Shown: one piece after another, positions 1 through 12,086 of the stretch
How positions within the stretch are numbered: the first letter of the stretch is position 1
How the letters are laid out: each line of letters starts with the position of its first letter
DNA from: Citrobacter gillenii
Lineage (GTDB): Bacteria; Pseudomonadota; Gammaproteobacteria; Enterobacterales; Enterobacteriaceae
DNA: 64,000 nt
Assembly (NCBI RefSeq): GCF_013337685.1
Contig: NZ_SUQN01000007.1
Location: forward strand, 1 to 64,000
Direction: 5' to 3'
Program-made: the position numbers and the translations under genes
The notes under the pieces: model-generated
What the model was told of the DNA's origin: nothing
Databases searched by the model: none
The model's input: only the letters and a program-made list of their open reading frames with translations

Positions 1-129
<129 letters not shown>

Positions 130-169
130 TTATAGAGAGAGCACGGGATTTTGGTTTTTAACCTGCGGC

Positions 170-2296
<2,127 letters not shown>

Positions 2297-2380
2297 TTAT
2301 CTTTTAGGCGTTCAATTTAAGTAGCCCAAAGCGGGCTGCTTACAAGAAGCGCCCGCCTGGTGACTATTACTCCGAAGGGA

Positions 2381-3424
<1,044 letters not shown>

Positions 3425-3446
3425 GAAATATACAACGATCCCGCAA

Positions 3447-3734
3447 TTACCAGGCAATCTGGTTGGGATGCTTCACCGTAAGTCTGACGAAGTCAGTATA
3501 GCTAACCCTGACGACACTGTCTGAAATTTGACCACCCAACCCGCGAGCCTTAATGTCTTCTTCCAGTACATAAACCTTAATGGAGGCATTTTGCAGCGTT
3601 TCAAGGAAACGGCTGCCTTCTATGGCTGCAGTCACGCCGTCCTGAAGCAATAAAAGCTCATCGTCTGCGCCAACAAGACGCAGCAGGGAGGAGAAGTCAG
3701 TCAGCCACGGTGAGCGATGTAGAGTATGCAGCAT
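3447..3734 (-). CDS. tusB: tRNA 2-thiouridine relay protein TusB
   Basis: TusB is part of the cytosolic TusBCD heterohexamer. The complex takes persulfide sulfur from TusA and passes it to TusE for MnmA-dependent 2-thiolation of wobble uridine (mnm5s2U). The 95-residue length equals the family norm, and the start [10 protein letters not shown] is typical. It lies 6 bp downstream of tusC in the tusDCB order. The E. coli gene order yheO-tusD-tusC-tusB-rpsL is fully kept. Confidence 0.95.
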   Translation of the reverse strand: MLHTLHRSPWLTDFSSLLRLVGADDELLLLQDGVTAAIEGSRFLETLQNASIKVYVLEEDIKARGLGGQISDSVVRVSYTDFVRLTVKHPNQIAW

Positions 3735-3740
3735 GCGCGT

Positions 3741-4100
3741 TTAGAACCTCATAATGACGTCATAGTTGCCCAGTTCACGGCGCAGTTCTTCAGGTTCAAG
3801 TACCGTCGCATCGACAACGAATTTCATGTCCGTATCAAGGCCACGTTCGCGCAATGAGGCAGCGCACAGCCAACATTGTTCTATATCGTACAGCCCCAAC
3901 AATTTGAAGGTCGCAATATAGTCCCGTGCCAGAATGAGATCAGGTTTTTGCTCTGGCAGGATTTGGAAGACGCCGTCCCCGATAAAAAAGACGCCGAGAT
4001 CTTCTGTTAGTGCTGATGTCGCCAGTAGTGCATCCAGACCTTCACGGCCCGATGCGCTCCCGTGAGGCACGGTGGAAAATACAAAAGCGATTCGATTCAT
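3741..4100 (-). CDS. tusC: tRNA 2-thiouridine relay protein TusC
   Basis: TusC is the second DsrE/F-fold subunit of the TusBCD sulfur carrier. I chose the start at [14 protein letters not shown] (119 residues) rather than an 8-residue extension. It gives the family length and the usual 1-nt stop/start overlap with tusD at 4100. The fold is recognisable from [15 protein letters not shown] and [13 protein letters not shown]. It is translationally coupled to tusD and tusB. Confidence 0.95.
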   Translation of the reverse strand: MNRIAFVFSTVPHGSASGREGLDALLATSALTEDLGVFFIGDGVFQILPEQKPDLILARDYIATFKLLGLYDIEQCWLCAASLRERGLDTDMKFVVDATVLEPEELRRELGNYDVIMRF

Positions 4101-4486
4101 TAGAACTGCACCACGCGATCGCACGTCAGGGATGCCTCAGCGAGCGAACCCAGCCCACTCAGGTTAAAACCCGCTTGTAAATTAGCCCCAGCCAACGCCA
4201 ACCTCTCTGCTTCAGTTTCATCAACAACGCCGCGGCGTAGCGCCGCTGCCACGCAGATATTTAGCTCTACGCCATGCTGTTGATTAAGCTGTTGCCAGGC
4301 GCGAACCAGATCAAATTCATCACTGGCGGGCGACGTCAGCAGATTGGCGTTATACACGCCTTCACGATAGAAAAAGACACGGCTTAACTCATGACCTTCT
4401 TCAATCAATGCGTGAGCAAATTGCAATGCGCTGCTCGCCTGCTGCGTACCATAAGCAGGTCCAGTCACGACAATAGCAAAGCGCAT
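4100..4486 (-). CDS. tusD: tRNA 2-thiouridine relay protein TusD (sulfur acceptor)
   Basis: TusD is the DsrE-type subunit of TusBCD that receives the persulfide on a conserved cysteine. The 128-residue product begins [20 protein letters not shown], and a conserved Cys occurs in the segment [12 protein letters not shown] (near residue 78). Its stop overlaps the tusC start and its start touches the yheO stop at 4486. Expression is therefore probably coupled across yheO-tusDCB. Confidence 0.95.
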   Translation of the reverse strand: MRFAIVVTGPAYGTQQASSALQFAHALIEEGHELSRVFFYREGVYNANLLTSPASDEFDLVRAWQQLNQQHGVELNICVAAALRRGVVDETEAERLALAGANLQAGFNLSGLGSLAEASLTCDRVVQF

Positions 4487-5208
4487 TACTTGTCTTGCCC
4501 CTGGAAATCACCGCTCTTGAACTGGCGAATATAAAGATAAACCGTGTGCTTGGAGATGTTCAGGCGGTCAGCAACCTGGTTAATAGCATCTTTGATATCG
4601 AAGATACCTTTCTCATACAAGTTCAGGACAATCTGACGATTCTTCGCATTGTTGGAGACGTTACGATCGGCATTCACTTCTTCAATCGTGAACTCCAGCG
4701 TCTGGGTAACCAGATCTTCCACTGATGAGGCGAAGTTCACGGCAGAACCCACTTCTGGGGTTTCCGGTGGAATAAAGGTATTCATTATCTGCGAGAAAGG
4801 AACATCAAGGTTCATATTGATACACAGCAGACCAATTACGCGATGCTCACGGTTGCGAATGGCAATCGTCACCGACTTCATCAAGACACCGCTTTTCGCA
4901 CGTGTGAAGTAACACTTCGACACGCTGCTATCCGCACCCGTCATATCATGCAGCATGCGCAACGCCAGATCGGTAATCGGTGAGCCAATTTTACGACCCG
5001 TATGTTCACCGTTAGCAATGCGAATAGCCGAGCATTTCAAATCCTGCAAAGAGTGCAATACGATTTCACAATGGGAACCAATGAGCATCGCCAACCCGTC
5101 CACTACCGCTTCGTAGGATTTAAGGATATCGAAGTCGGTTTGATCGAAAGGACGTTGATCCAGCAAATCTAGCTCACTGGTTTCGTTGGTTAAAAGCGAC
5201 CTGGACAT
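4486..5208 (-). CDS. yheO: PAS/HTH transcriptional regulator YheO
   Basis: YheO is a 240-residue DNA-binding protein of unproven target. It has an N-terminal PAS-like YheO domain (about residues 20-150) and a C-terminal helix-turn-helix (about 190-230, around [20 protein letters not shown]). I start it at [13 protein letters not shown] (ATG at 5206-5208). The in-frame GTG four codons upstream sits too close to the GGAG site to be used. It is the first gene of the tusDCB transcription unit and is separated from fkpA by a strong terminator. Confidence 0.9.
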   Translation of the reverse strand: MSRSLLTNETSELDLLDQRPFDQTDFDILKSYEAVVDGLAMLIGSHCEIVLHSLQDLKCSAIRIANGEHTGRKIGSPITDLALRMLHDMTGADSSVSKCYFTRAKSGVLMKSVTIAIRNREHRVIGLLCINMNLDVPFSQIMNTFIPPETPEVGSAVNFASSVEDLVTQTLEFTIEEVNADRNVSNNAKNRQIVLNLYEKGIFDIKDAINQVADRLNISKHTVYLYIRQFKSGDFQGQDK

Positions 5209-5334
5209 GAAAAAAAGCACTCCTTTTCAGGAGCCTGTCGTTATGTTGTCAGGGCAGGCTCATCACTATTAGGGGCATCTAAAGTAATACAGCGCACGAG
5301 GCGCTTTCCAGTATTAATTATATCCTGTCGATAA

Positions 5335-5367
5335 TAAAAAACCGCCGCCCTGTGGGCGGCGGTTTTA
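5335..5367 (-). terminator. Rho-independent terminator of fkpA
   Basis: The perfect inverted repeat CCGCCGCCC-TGTG-GGCGGCGG is followed on the minus strand by a T-rich run (TTTTTTATT). It lies immediately after the fkpA stop codon. A-rich flanks on the other side could allow weaker activity in the opposite direction. Confidence 0.9.
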
Positions 5368-5373
5368 GGTAAC

Positions 5374-6192
5374 TTATTTTTTGCTGCTGTCTGCAGCTTT
5401 TTCAGCCGGGGCAGCATCTGGTTTAGCGTCGGCTTTAGGGGCCGGTTTGATGTCCAGCAGCTCAACATCAAACACCAACGTGGAGTTTGCCGGGATACCC
5501 GGAACGCCGGTTTTGCCATATGCCAGATCCGGTGGAATAACCAGCTGGATTTTACCGCCTTTCTTGATGTTTTTCAGACCTTCGGTCCAGCCTGGGATAA
5601 CACCGTCAAGACGGAAAGATAGCGGCTCACCACGCGTGTAAGAGTTATCAAACTCTTTACCATCGATCAGTGTGCCTTTGTAGTTCACTACAACGGTATC
5701 GCTGTCTTTCGGTGCTTCACCAGTACCTGCTTTCTCTACTTTGTAGACCAGGCCAGTAGAAGAGGTTTTAACGCCTTTCTCTTTAGCAAACTTCTCGCGG
5801 TACACTTTACCTTTGGCTTCGTTATCAGCCGCGTCTTTTTCCATTTTCGCCTGAGCGGAAGACTTCACGCGCGCTTCGAACGCCTGCAGGGTTTGCTCGA
5901 TTTCCTGGTCGGACAGCTTGCTCTTATCAGCAAACGCGTCCTGAACACCAGCGATCAGCTGGTCTTTATCCAGTTTGATGCCCAGTTTTTCCTGTTCTTT
6001 CAGGGAATTTTCCATGTAACGACCCAGAGACGCGCCCAGCGCGTAAGCAGATTTTTGGTCGTCATTTTTGAATGCGGCTTTGCTGTCAGCAGTAGCGGCT
6101 GGTTTCGCAGCATCGGCGGCGAAGGTGATCGGGGCATGTAGAGCTACGGCCATCGTGGTCGCCAGCAGCGTTACTTTAAACAGTGATTTCAT
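5374..6192 (-). CDS. fkpA: Periplasmic FKBP-type peptidyl-prolyl isomerase/chaperone FkpA
   Basis: FkpA is a periplasmic dimeric chaperone and proline isomerase that assists outer-membrane and secreted protein folding. The 272-residue precursor has a Sec signal peptide (residues 1 to about 25, MKSLFKVTLLATTMAV...ITFA). A helical dimerisation domain follows at about 40-140, then a C-terminal FKBP domain (about 150-255) with VVNYKGTLIDGKEFDNSY and the VIPGWTEGL core. The Lys/Ala/Pro-rich tail is typical. A sigma-E-like promoter lies upstream at 6304-6331, and a terminator follows. Confidence 0.96.
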   Translation of the reverse strand: MKSLFKVTLLATTMAVALHAPITFAADAAKPAATADSKAAFKNDDQKSAYALGASLGRYMENSLKEQEKLGIKLDKDQLIAGVQDAFADKSKLSDQEIEQTLQAFEARVKSSAQAKMEKDAADNEAKGKVYREKFAKEKGVKTSSTGLVYKVEKAGTGEAPKDSDTVVVNYKGTLIDGKEFDNSYTRGEPLSFRLDGVIPGWTEGLKNIKKGGKIQLVIPPDLAYGKTGVPGIPANSTLVFDVELLDIKPAPKADAKPDAAPAEKAADSSKK

Positions 6193-6303
6193 CCATCTCT
6201 CCAGGGCCGGGGCATCTCACCCCAGGGTTAACTAACACAAAAATGTACTATAAAGCGTTGCAGAACAAATCAACATACGGGCACGCCCTATTATCACCAC
6301 TTT

Positions 6304-6331
6304 TCAGACTCTTTTTGTTTAAATTAGTTTC
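6304..6331 (-). promoter_or_regulatory. Probable sigma-E promoter of fkpA
   Basis: On the minus strand GAAACT (complement of 326-331 in the 6000 block) is followed after 16 bp by GTCTGA (complement of 6304-6309). This resembles the RpoE consensus GGAACTT-N15/16-GTCTRA. E. coli fkpA is a known sigma-E gene. The promoter is placed about 110 bp upstream of the fkpA start. Confidence 0.65.
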
Positions 6332-6423
6332 GTTGCGAAGGAATGAGTGCTGTGCAAACAGACAAAGTTGAGTAAAATTCGCCGCAGTCCGCGATCTGCC
6401 GGAAATAACAGAAGAGGTGAATC

Positions 6424-6642
6424 ATGCAGGATACAACGATGGAAACCCGCCTGGCTGAGCTGGAAAGTCGCCTGGCATTTCAGGAAATCACCATTGAAGA
6501 ACTCAACGTGACGGTCACCGCTCACGAACTGGAAATGGCTAAACTGCGCGATCATCTGCGTCTATTGACGGAGAAGCTTAAAGCAACGCAGCCATCCCAT
6601 ATTGCGTCGCAGTCTGAAGAGACGCCACCACCGCATTATTAA
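6424..6642 (+). CDS. slyX: SlyX family coiled-coil protein
   Basis: This is a small cytosolic protein of unknown biochemical role, named from its place beside slyD. The 72-residue product begins [20 protein letters not shown]. It is almost wholly a heptad-type coiled coil over residues 6-55, followed by a polar Pro-rich tail. An AGAGG ribosome binding site lies just before the ATG. It faces slyD convergently, with a terminator and a REP pair between them. Confidence 0.92.
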   Translation: MQDTTMETRLAELESRLAFQEITIEELNVTVTAHELEMAKLRDHLRLLTEKLKATQPSHIASQSEETPPPHY

Positions 6643-6647
6643 GACGT

Positions 6648-6677
6648 AAAAAAAGCGGGGTTTCCCCGCTTTTTTTG
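6648..6677. terminator. Bidirectional terminator between slyX and slyD
   Basis: The stem AGCGGGG-TTT-CCCCGCT is flanked by seven A residues on the left and a run of T residues on the right. It can therefore end transcripts arriving from either side. It sits 6 bp past the slyX stop. Confidence 0.88.
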
Positions 6678-6747
6678 TGCCGGATGACGACGTAAACGTC
6701 TTATCCGTCCTACGGTAGGCCTGATAAGCGTAGCGCCATCAGGCAAT
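6678..6747. repeat. REP/BIME element (two inverted REP units)
   Basis: The units TGCCGGATGACG...TTATCC and GTAGGCCTGATAAGCG...CATCAGGCA form the standard enterobacterial REP pair in opposite orientation. The pair sits between the convergent ends of slyX and slyD. Confidence 0.85.
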
Positions 6748-6755
6748 CATACCGA

Positions 6756-7373
6756 TTAGTGGCAACCGCAGCCGCCGCCGTTACCTTTGCCTTTACCGCC
6801 GCCACCGCAGCAGCCTTCGCCGCCGTGTTCATGACCATGATCGTGGTCATGGCCGTGACCGCCGCAGCAACCATCGTGACCATGTTCGTGATCGTGGTCA
6901 TGGCCGTTTGCACCGTGAACGTGGCCGTGAGCCAGTTCTTCTTCGGTTGCTTCACGGATAGCGATAACTTCTACGTTGAATTTCAGATTCTGGCCAGCCA
7001 GCATGTGGTTACCGTCAACCACGACGTGGTCATCTTCCACTTCGGTAATTTCTACCGGTACTGGACCCTGGTCGGTTTCCGCCAGGAAACGCATGCCAAC
7101 CTGCAGTTCGTCAACGCCCATGAAGACGTCTTTCGGCACGCGCTGCACCAGGTTTTCATCATACTGACCGTAAGCGTCGTTTGCGCCAACAGCAACATCG
7201 AATTTATCGCCAACTTCGTGACCGTCCAGCGCTGTTTCCAGGCCAGAAATCAGGGAACCGTGACCATGCAGGTAGTCCAGCGGTGCACTCACCGGAGACT
7301 CATCAACCAACACACCGTCTTCTGTACGTACCTGATAGGCCAGGCTGACCACCAGGTCCTTTGCTACTTTCAT
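6756..7373 (-). CDS. slyD: FKBP-type peptidyl-prolyl isomerase and metallochaperone SlyD
   Basis: SlyD is a cytosolic prolyl isomerase/chaperone that binds Ni and helps [NiFe]-hydrogenase maturation with HypB. It is also the host factor for phiX174 E-protein lysis. The 205-residue product has the FKBP domain split by an IF insert in the first 150 residues. Its metal-binding tail (from about residue 148) is rich in His, Cys and Gly, with repeats such as HDHDHEHGHDGCCGG. The tail is slightly longer than in E. coli (196 residues total). The gene is monocistronic and convergent with slyX. Confidence 0.96.
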   Translation of the reverse strand: MKVAKDLVVSLAYQVRTEDGVLVDESPVSAPLDYLHGHGSLISGLETALDGHEVGDKFDVAVGANDAYGQYDENLVQRVPKDVFMGVDELQVGMRFLAETDQGPVPVEITEVEDDHVVVDGNHMLAGQNLKFNVEVIAIREATEEELAHGHVHGANGHDHDHEHGHDGCCGGHGHDHDHGHEHGGEGCCGGGGKGKGNGGGCGCH

Positions 7374-7467
7374 GATATCTCCTGAGCATGGAAAGAATAG
7401 TGGCGCAGATTGTAGCGGAATTCTGCACCTGTGTACCCTCTAGCTTAAAAAAAGCTGCGGCATATCG

Positions 7468-7668
7468 CTAGTCCGGATGAAAAATCCCTATTACTTGCTC
7501 TTCTTTGCGAACGTGCTCGCGGGCTTCTTTATCCGCTTCCCGCATCTGGTGACCACACTTAACACACTCAACAATATCGATATTATTTTCGCGCCACATC
7601 GCCAGTGAATCCTGCGCCTGGCAGGATGGGCATTTTGCACCTGCAATAAAACGTTTACGAATTGCCAT
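7468..7668 (-). CDS. yheV: Zinc-ribbon protein YheV (YheV/DUF2387 family)
   Basis: This is an uncharacterised 66-residue protein. It has two CxxC pairs, CPSC (near residue 13) and CVKC (near residue 35), that should bind one zinc ion. A charged helical tail follows. It lies 9 bp downstream of kefB on the same strand and so is probably the last gene of kefG-kefB-yheV. Its function is unknown; a nucleic-acid or protein-binding zinc ribbon is only a structural inference. Confidence 0.88.
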   Translation of the reverse strand: MAIRKRFIAGAKCPSCQAQDSLAMWRENNIDIVECVKCGHQMREADKEAREHVRKEEQVIGIFHPD

Positions 7669-7677
7669 GGTTATCCT

Positions 7678-9483
7678 CTACTCAAATTCATCCCAGCCGT
7701 CCGGCTGACGTCGCTCTCGCTGCATTTCACGCTGGAAAATCTCTTCCAGTTCGCGCCTGGCTTCTCGGGCTCGAGAGATTTGTACCGTATCTGTGTGGAT
7801 AGGGATCAGCTCCCGCAACATGCTCATGTCCAGCCGACGAAAATGCAGCTGGGCACGCTGCGCCTGATGCGGGTGCATCCCCAATGACACCAGCGTTTTT
7901 CGCCCCAACTCCAGTGCGCTGGAGAAGGTTTCGCGGGAAAACTGTGTCACACCAGCCTGTATTAACTCATGCGCCTCTACACGTCCGCGCGCGCGCGCAA
8001 GAATATGCAAATGTGGAAAATGCTGTTGGCACAATTCCACTAACTTCATCGTATCTTCGGGTTCGTTACAGGTAATGACGATCGATTGTGCCGCTTCTGC
8101 ACCAGCAGAACGTAACAGTTCCACCTGCGTGGCATCGCCGTAATACACCTTATAACCGTATTTACGCATCAGGTTCACCGCGCTGATATCCCGCTCCAGC
8201 ACGGTAATACGCATTTTGTTCGCCATCAGCAAACGCCCAATTACCTGACCAAAGCGGCCAAATCCCACCACAATCACCTGCGGCTTATCGTCTTCCACCC
8301 AGGGTTTTTCATCTTCTTCATCCGGGCCGTTAATCTGGCGGGAGAGCCATTTATCAATCAGCTTCATCAATAGCGGCGTGGTCATCATCGATAGCGTGAC
8401 GGCCACCAGCAGCAGCGCCATTTGATCGCCCTGAAACAGTCGTTGCGAGGACGCGGTTGAAAACAGTACGAACGCGAACTCGCCCCCCTGGCTTAATACT
8501 CCGGCAAACTGCATCCGTTCCGAACTTCTCATGCCATTCAGGCGCGCCAGCACATACAGTACCAGCGCTTTAACCACCACCAGCACAATAACGCTTACCG
8601 CCACCCACAGGATATGGGTATACAGCACGCCAAGATTGAGCGACATCCCCACAGAAATAAAGAACAGCCCCAACAGCAGCCCCTTGAAGGGATCGATAGC
8701 CGTTTCCAGCTCATGTCGGTATTCGCTTTCCGCCAGCAACACGCCGGCGATAAACGTTCCCAGCGCCATCGACAGCCCCAGCGCGTCCATGAATAAAGCA
8801 GAACCGAGCACCAACAACAGCGTGGCGGCAGTAAACACTTCCCGCACGCCGGAATCCGCAATAAAGCGGAAAACGGGGCGCAGCAAATAGCGTCCACCAA
8901 TCAACATGCCAGCAAAAGCCAGCACCTTCATGCCCACTTTGATCCAGTCAAAATGCTCATCGGCAGAGCCCGCCAATAACGGCACCAGCGCCAATGCCGG
9001 GATCACCGCCAGATCCTGAAACAGCAGTACCGAAAAGCCCAGCTGTCCGGATTCGCTGCGGTTCATCCCCTTTTCCCGCATCAACTGGAGCGCCATCGCA
9101 GTGGACGACATCGCCAGACCAATCCCTCCCACCACGGCTGCTTGCCAGGAGAAGTGGGTCAGCATCAGCAGCCCGGCCAAAATCACCGCGCTGAGCATCA
9201 CCTGCGCGGCTCCGACGCCAAAGATAGAGCGCCGCAGTTGCCACAGTTTGGCCGGGTTAAGCTCCAGCCCAATAATGAACATCAGAAAGACCACACCCAG
9301 CTCGGCGAAATGGAGAATTTCATCCACATCGCTGATGAATCCTAATCCCCACGGCCCAATCGCCATCCCTGCCAGCAAATACCCTAACACCGGGCCGATA
9401 CCCAGTTTTGACGCCAGCGGCACCGCCGCTACCGCCGCGAAGAGGAACAGCACTCCCGCAGTCAATAAATCAGAACCTTCCAT
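7678..9483 (-). CDS. kefB: Glutathione-regulated potassium efflux antiporter KefB
   Basis: KefB is an inner-membrane K+/H+ antiporter gated by glutathione and its electrophile adducts. It acidifies the cell to protect against methylglyoxal. The 601-residue product has about 12-13 membrane segments (residues 1-380) of the CPA2 family. A cytosolic KTN/Rossmann domain follows, with [17 protein letters not shown] near residue 405. The start is [10 protein letters not shown]; a 12-residue upstream extension is rejected because this ATG overlaps the kefG stop (TGATG), the conserved coupling. Confidence 0.96.
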   Translation of the reverse strand: MEGSDLLTAGVLFLFAAVAAVPLASKLGIGPVLGYLLAGMAIGPWGLGFISDVDEILHFAELGVVFLMFIIGLELNPAKLWQLRRSIFGVGAAQVMLSAVILAGLLMLTHFSWQAAVVGGIGLAMSSTAMALQLMREKGMNRSESGQLGFSVLLFQDLAVIPALALVPLLAGSADEHFDWIKVGMKVLAFAGMLIGGRYLLRPVFRFIADSGVREVFTAATLLLVLGSALFMDALGLSMALGTFIAGVLLAESEYRHELETAIDPFKGLLLGLFFISVGMSLNLGVLYTHILWVAVSVIVLVVVKALVLYVLARLNGMRSSERMQFAGVLSQGGEFAFVLFSTASSQRLFQGDQMALLLVAVTLSMMTTPLLMKLIDKWLSRQINGPDEEDEKPWVEDDKPQVIVVGFGRFGQVIGRLLMANKMRITVLERDISAVNLMRKYGYKVYYGDATQVELLRSAGAEAAQSIVITCNEPEDTMKLVELCQQHFPHLHILARARGRVEAHELIQAGVTQFSRETFSSALELGRKTLVSLGMHPHQAQRAQLHFRRLDMSMLRELIPIHTDTVQISRAREARRELEEIFQREMQRERRQPDGWDEFE

Positions 9484-10037
9484 CAGCGGCCTCCCGCAGG
9501 GATTGGATTTGCCAGCCATTCACCATACGCTTTGGCATGGCTGTCCAGTTCCTGCTTCGTTTGCCGTCTGGCCCAGTAAACGATGATGGGGCTCATCCAG
9601 TGCATTCGACACATACCGGCTGTCAGCTCAAAGGGGCGCAGCACATCGCTCATTGGATAGCGGTTCAGCGCGTCATAGCGGTACGCGCTTTCGGGTTCAC
9701 CGGTGGTGATGACGCTCCGCCAGTACTTTCCCGCCAGCTGATTTCCTCCCAGCCCACTGGCAAACCCACGACTCAGCACACGGTCAAACCACTCTTTGAG
9801 CAGCGCTGGACAGCTATAGGTATACAGCGGATGCTGAAAAACAATCACATCATGGTCACGCAGCAGCGCCTGCTCATGCGGGATGTCGATAAAAAAATCA
9901 GGATAGTGCGCATAAAGATCGTGCACGGTAACGTTACTGAGCTGCATGGCCGGTTTAAGCAGCACCCGGTTCGCGACCGAGTCCTGAGATTCCGGATGGG
10001 CATACAGCAGCAAAACTTTCGCTGGCTGGAACATCAT
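9483..10037 (-). CDS. kefG: KefB ancillary quinone oxidoreductase KefG
   Basis: KefG is a flavodoxin-fold NAD(P)H quinone oxidoreductase family protein that binds KefB and is needed for full K+ efflux. The 184-residue product begins [20 protein letters not shown]. It shows the family motif [27 protein letters not shown] (positions about 68-94) around the flavin/quinone pocket. It overlaps kefB by 1 nt and is divergent from yheS across a 128 bp spacer. Confidence 0.95.
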   Translation of the reverse strand: MMFQPAKVLLLYAHPESQDSVANRVLLKPAMQLSNVTVHDLYAHYPDFFIDIPHEQALLRDHDVIVFQHPLYTYSCPALLKEWFDRVLSRGFASGLGGNQLAGKYWRSVITTGEPESAYRYDALNRYPMSDVLRPFELTAGMCRMHWMSPIIVYWARRQTKQELDSHAKAYGEWLANPIPAGGR

Positions 10038-10165
10038 CCCCCTCCCGGTTATGTCTTTGTCTATTTTCGGCGTTTTGGGCTACCATTGCGCCTCGGTGCG
10101 GCAAACCGCCCACACATTACATTATCATAATGATAAATTAACATAGTCTGAACATACGGCGCCTT

Positions 10166-12070
10166 ATGATTGTTTTCTCCTCGTTACAAATTCGTCGCGG
10201 CGTGCGCGTCCTGCTGGAAAATGCCACGGCCACCATTAATCCAGGTCAGAAAGTGGGCCTGGTGGGTAAGAATGGCTGCGGTAAATCTACCCTGCTGGCA
10301 TTGCTGAAAAATGAAATCAGCGCCGACGCTGGCGGGTTTACATACCCAGGTAACTGGCAGCTCGCTTGGGTAAATCAGGAAACGCCCGCGCTTGCTCAGC
10401 CTGCGCTGGAATACGTCATTGACGGCGACCGCGAGTATCGTCAACTGGAAGCACAGTTGAACGAGGCCAACGAACGTAACGACGGGCATGCGATTGCCAC
10501 CGTGCACGGCAAACTGGACGCCATCGACGCCTGGACCGTGCGCTCGCGTGCCGCCAGCCTGCTGCACGGCCTCGGTTTTTCTAACGAACAACTTGAACGC
10601 CCGGTCAGCGATTTCTCCGGTGGCTGGCGTATGCGTCTTAACCTGGCTCAGGCGCTGATTTGCCGTTCTGACTTGCTGCTGCTTGATGAACCGACCAACC
10701 ACCTCGATCTCGACGCCGTAATCTGGCTGGAAAGATGGCTGAAAAGCTATCAGGGTACGCTGATCCTGATCTCCCACGACCGTGACTTCCTCGATCCGGT
10801 GGTGGATAAGATTATTCATATCGAACAGCAAACCCTGTTCGAGTACACCGGGAACTACAGCGCGTTTGAAGTACAGCGTTCCACTCGCCTCGCACAGCAA
10901 CAGGCGATGTACGAAAGCCAGCAGGAGCGCGTGGCGCATCTGCAAAGCTATATCGACCGCTTCCGGGCGCAGGCCACCAAAGCCAAGCAGGCGCAGAGCC
11001 GTATCAAGATGCTGGAACGCATGGAGCTGATTGCCCCGGCCCATGTTGATAACCCGTTTCACTTCAGCTTCCGCATACCCGAAAGCCTGCCTAACCCACT
11101 GCTGAAAATGGAGAAGGTCAGCGCAGGTTATGGCGAGAACATTATTCTCGACTCCATCAAGCTGAACCTGGTGCCAGGGTCACGCATCGGCCTGTTAGGC
11201 CGTAACGGCGCGGGTAAATCCACACTGATTAAACTGCTGGCAGGAGAACTGGCGCCGATTAGCGGTGAAATCGGTCTGGCGAAAGGTATTAAGCTCGGTT
11301 ACTTCGCCCAGCATCAGCTGGAGTTTTTACGCGCGGATGAATCGCCCATTCAGCATCTGGCCCGTATGGCGCCACAGGAGTTAGAACAGAAGCTGCGTGA
11401 TTACCTCGGCGGCTTCGGCTTCCAGGGCGATAAAGTCACCGAACAGACCGCTCGCTTCTCGGGGGGTGAAAAGGCACGACTGGTACTGGCGCTTATCGTT
11501 TGGCAGCGTCCGAACCTGCTGCTGCTCGATGAACCGACTAACCACCTGGATCTCGACATGCGCCAGGCACTGACCGAAGCGTTGATCGATTTTGAAGGCG
11601 CACTGGTGGTGGTGTCGCACGACCGTCATCTGATTCGCTCCACCACCGACGACTTCTATCTGGTGCACGACAAGAAGGTTGAACCGTTCGACGGTGATCT
11701 GGAAGATTATCAACAGTGGCTGAGCGACGTACAAAAGCAGGAAAGTCAGAGCGATGAACCTGCAAAAGAGAGCGTCAACAGCGCCCAGGCGCGTAAAGAC
11801 CAGAAGCGCCGTGAAGCCGAACTGCGCACCCTGACCCAGCCGCTGCGTAAAGAGATTACCCGTCTCGAAAAAGAGATGGAGAAGCTGCAGGCACAGCAGG
11901 CACAAGCGGAAGAAAAACTCGGTGACAGCGAGCTGTACGACCAAAGCCGCAAGGCCGAACTGACCGCATGTTTACAACAGCAAGCCAGCGCTAAATCGGG
12001 GCTGGAAGAGTGTGAAATGGCCTGGCTGGACGCGCAAGAGCAACTTGAGCAGATGCTGCAGAACGACTAA
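10166..12070 (+). CDS. yheS: ABC-F family ATPase YheS
   Basis: YheS is a soluble ABC-F ATPase of the translation-factor type. It is thought to act at the ribosomal E site and has been linked to relief of arrest-peptide stalling. The 634-residue product has two ABC modules: Walker A GKNGCGKST (about 35) and GRNGAGKST (about 345), signatures FSGGWRMRL and FSGGEKARL, and two LLDEPTNHLDLD Walker B motifs. A P-site-type linker lies between them and a C-terminal coiled coil at about 540-634. There is no membrane domain. Only 16 bp separate it from mdcR. Confidence 0.95.
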   Translation: MIVFSSLQIRRGVRVLLENATATINPGQKVGLVGKNGCGKSTLLALLKNEISADAGGFTYPGNWQLAWVNQETPALAQPALEYVIDGDREYRQLEAQLNEANERNDGHAIATVHGKLDAIDAWTVRSRAASLLHGLGFSNEQLERPVSDFSGGWRMRLNLAQALICRSDLLLLDEPTNHLDLDAVIWLERWLKSYQGTLILISHDRDFLDPVVDKIIHIEQQTLFEYTGNYSAFEVQRSTRLAQQQAMYESQQERVAHLQSYIDRFRAQATKAKQAQSRIKMLERMELIAPAHVDNPFHFSFRIPESLPNPLLKMEKVSAGYGENIILDSIKLNLVPGSRIGLLGRNGAGKSTLIKLLAGELAPISGEIGLAKGIKLGYFAQHQLEFLRADESPIQHLARMAPQELEQKLRDYLGGFGFQGDKVTEQTARFSGGEKARLVLALIVWQRPNLLLLDEPTNHLDLDMRQALTEALIDFEGALVVVSHDRHLIRSTTDDFYLVHDKKVEPFDGDLEDYQQWLSDVQKQESQSDEPAKESVNSAQARKDQKRREAELRTLTQPLRKEITRLEKEMEKLQAQQAQAEEKLGDSELYDQSRKAELTACLQQQASAKSGLEECEMAWLDAQEQLEQMLQND

Positions 12071-12086
12071 CCACGAAAGGCGGACG

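Noticed and set aside
6753-6935. His-Asp-rich tandem repeat near 6.8 kb considered as a separate metal-binding small protein
   Set aside because: It is in frame with and part of the SlyD C terminus.
6759-7385. 208-codon plus-strand frame opposite slyD with Ala/Val/Met-rich composition
   Set aside because: It mirrors the His-rich repeat of slyD on the other strand; low complexity and no start context.
12012-12086. Upstream 25-codon extension of mdcR
   Set aside because: It overlaps the yheS 3' end and is not LysR-like; ATG 12087 has a proper ribosome site.
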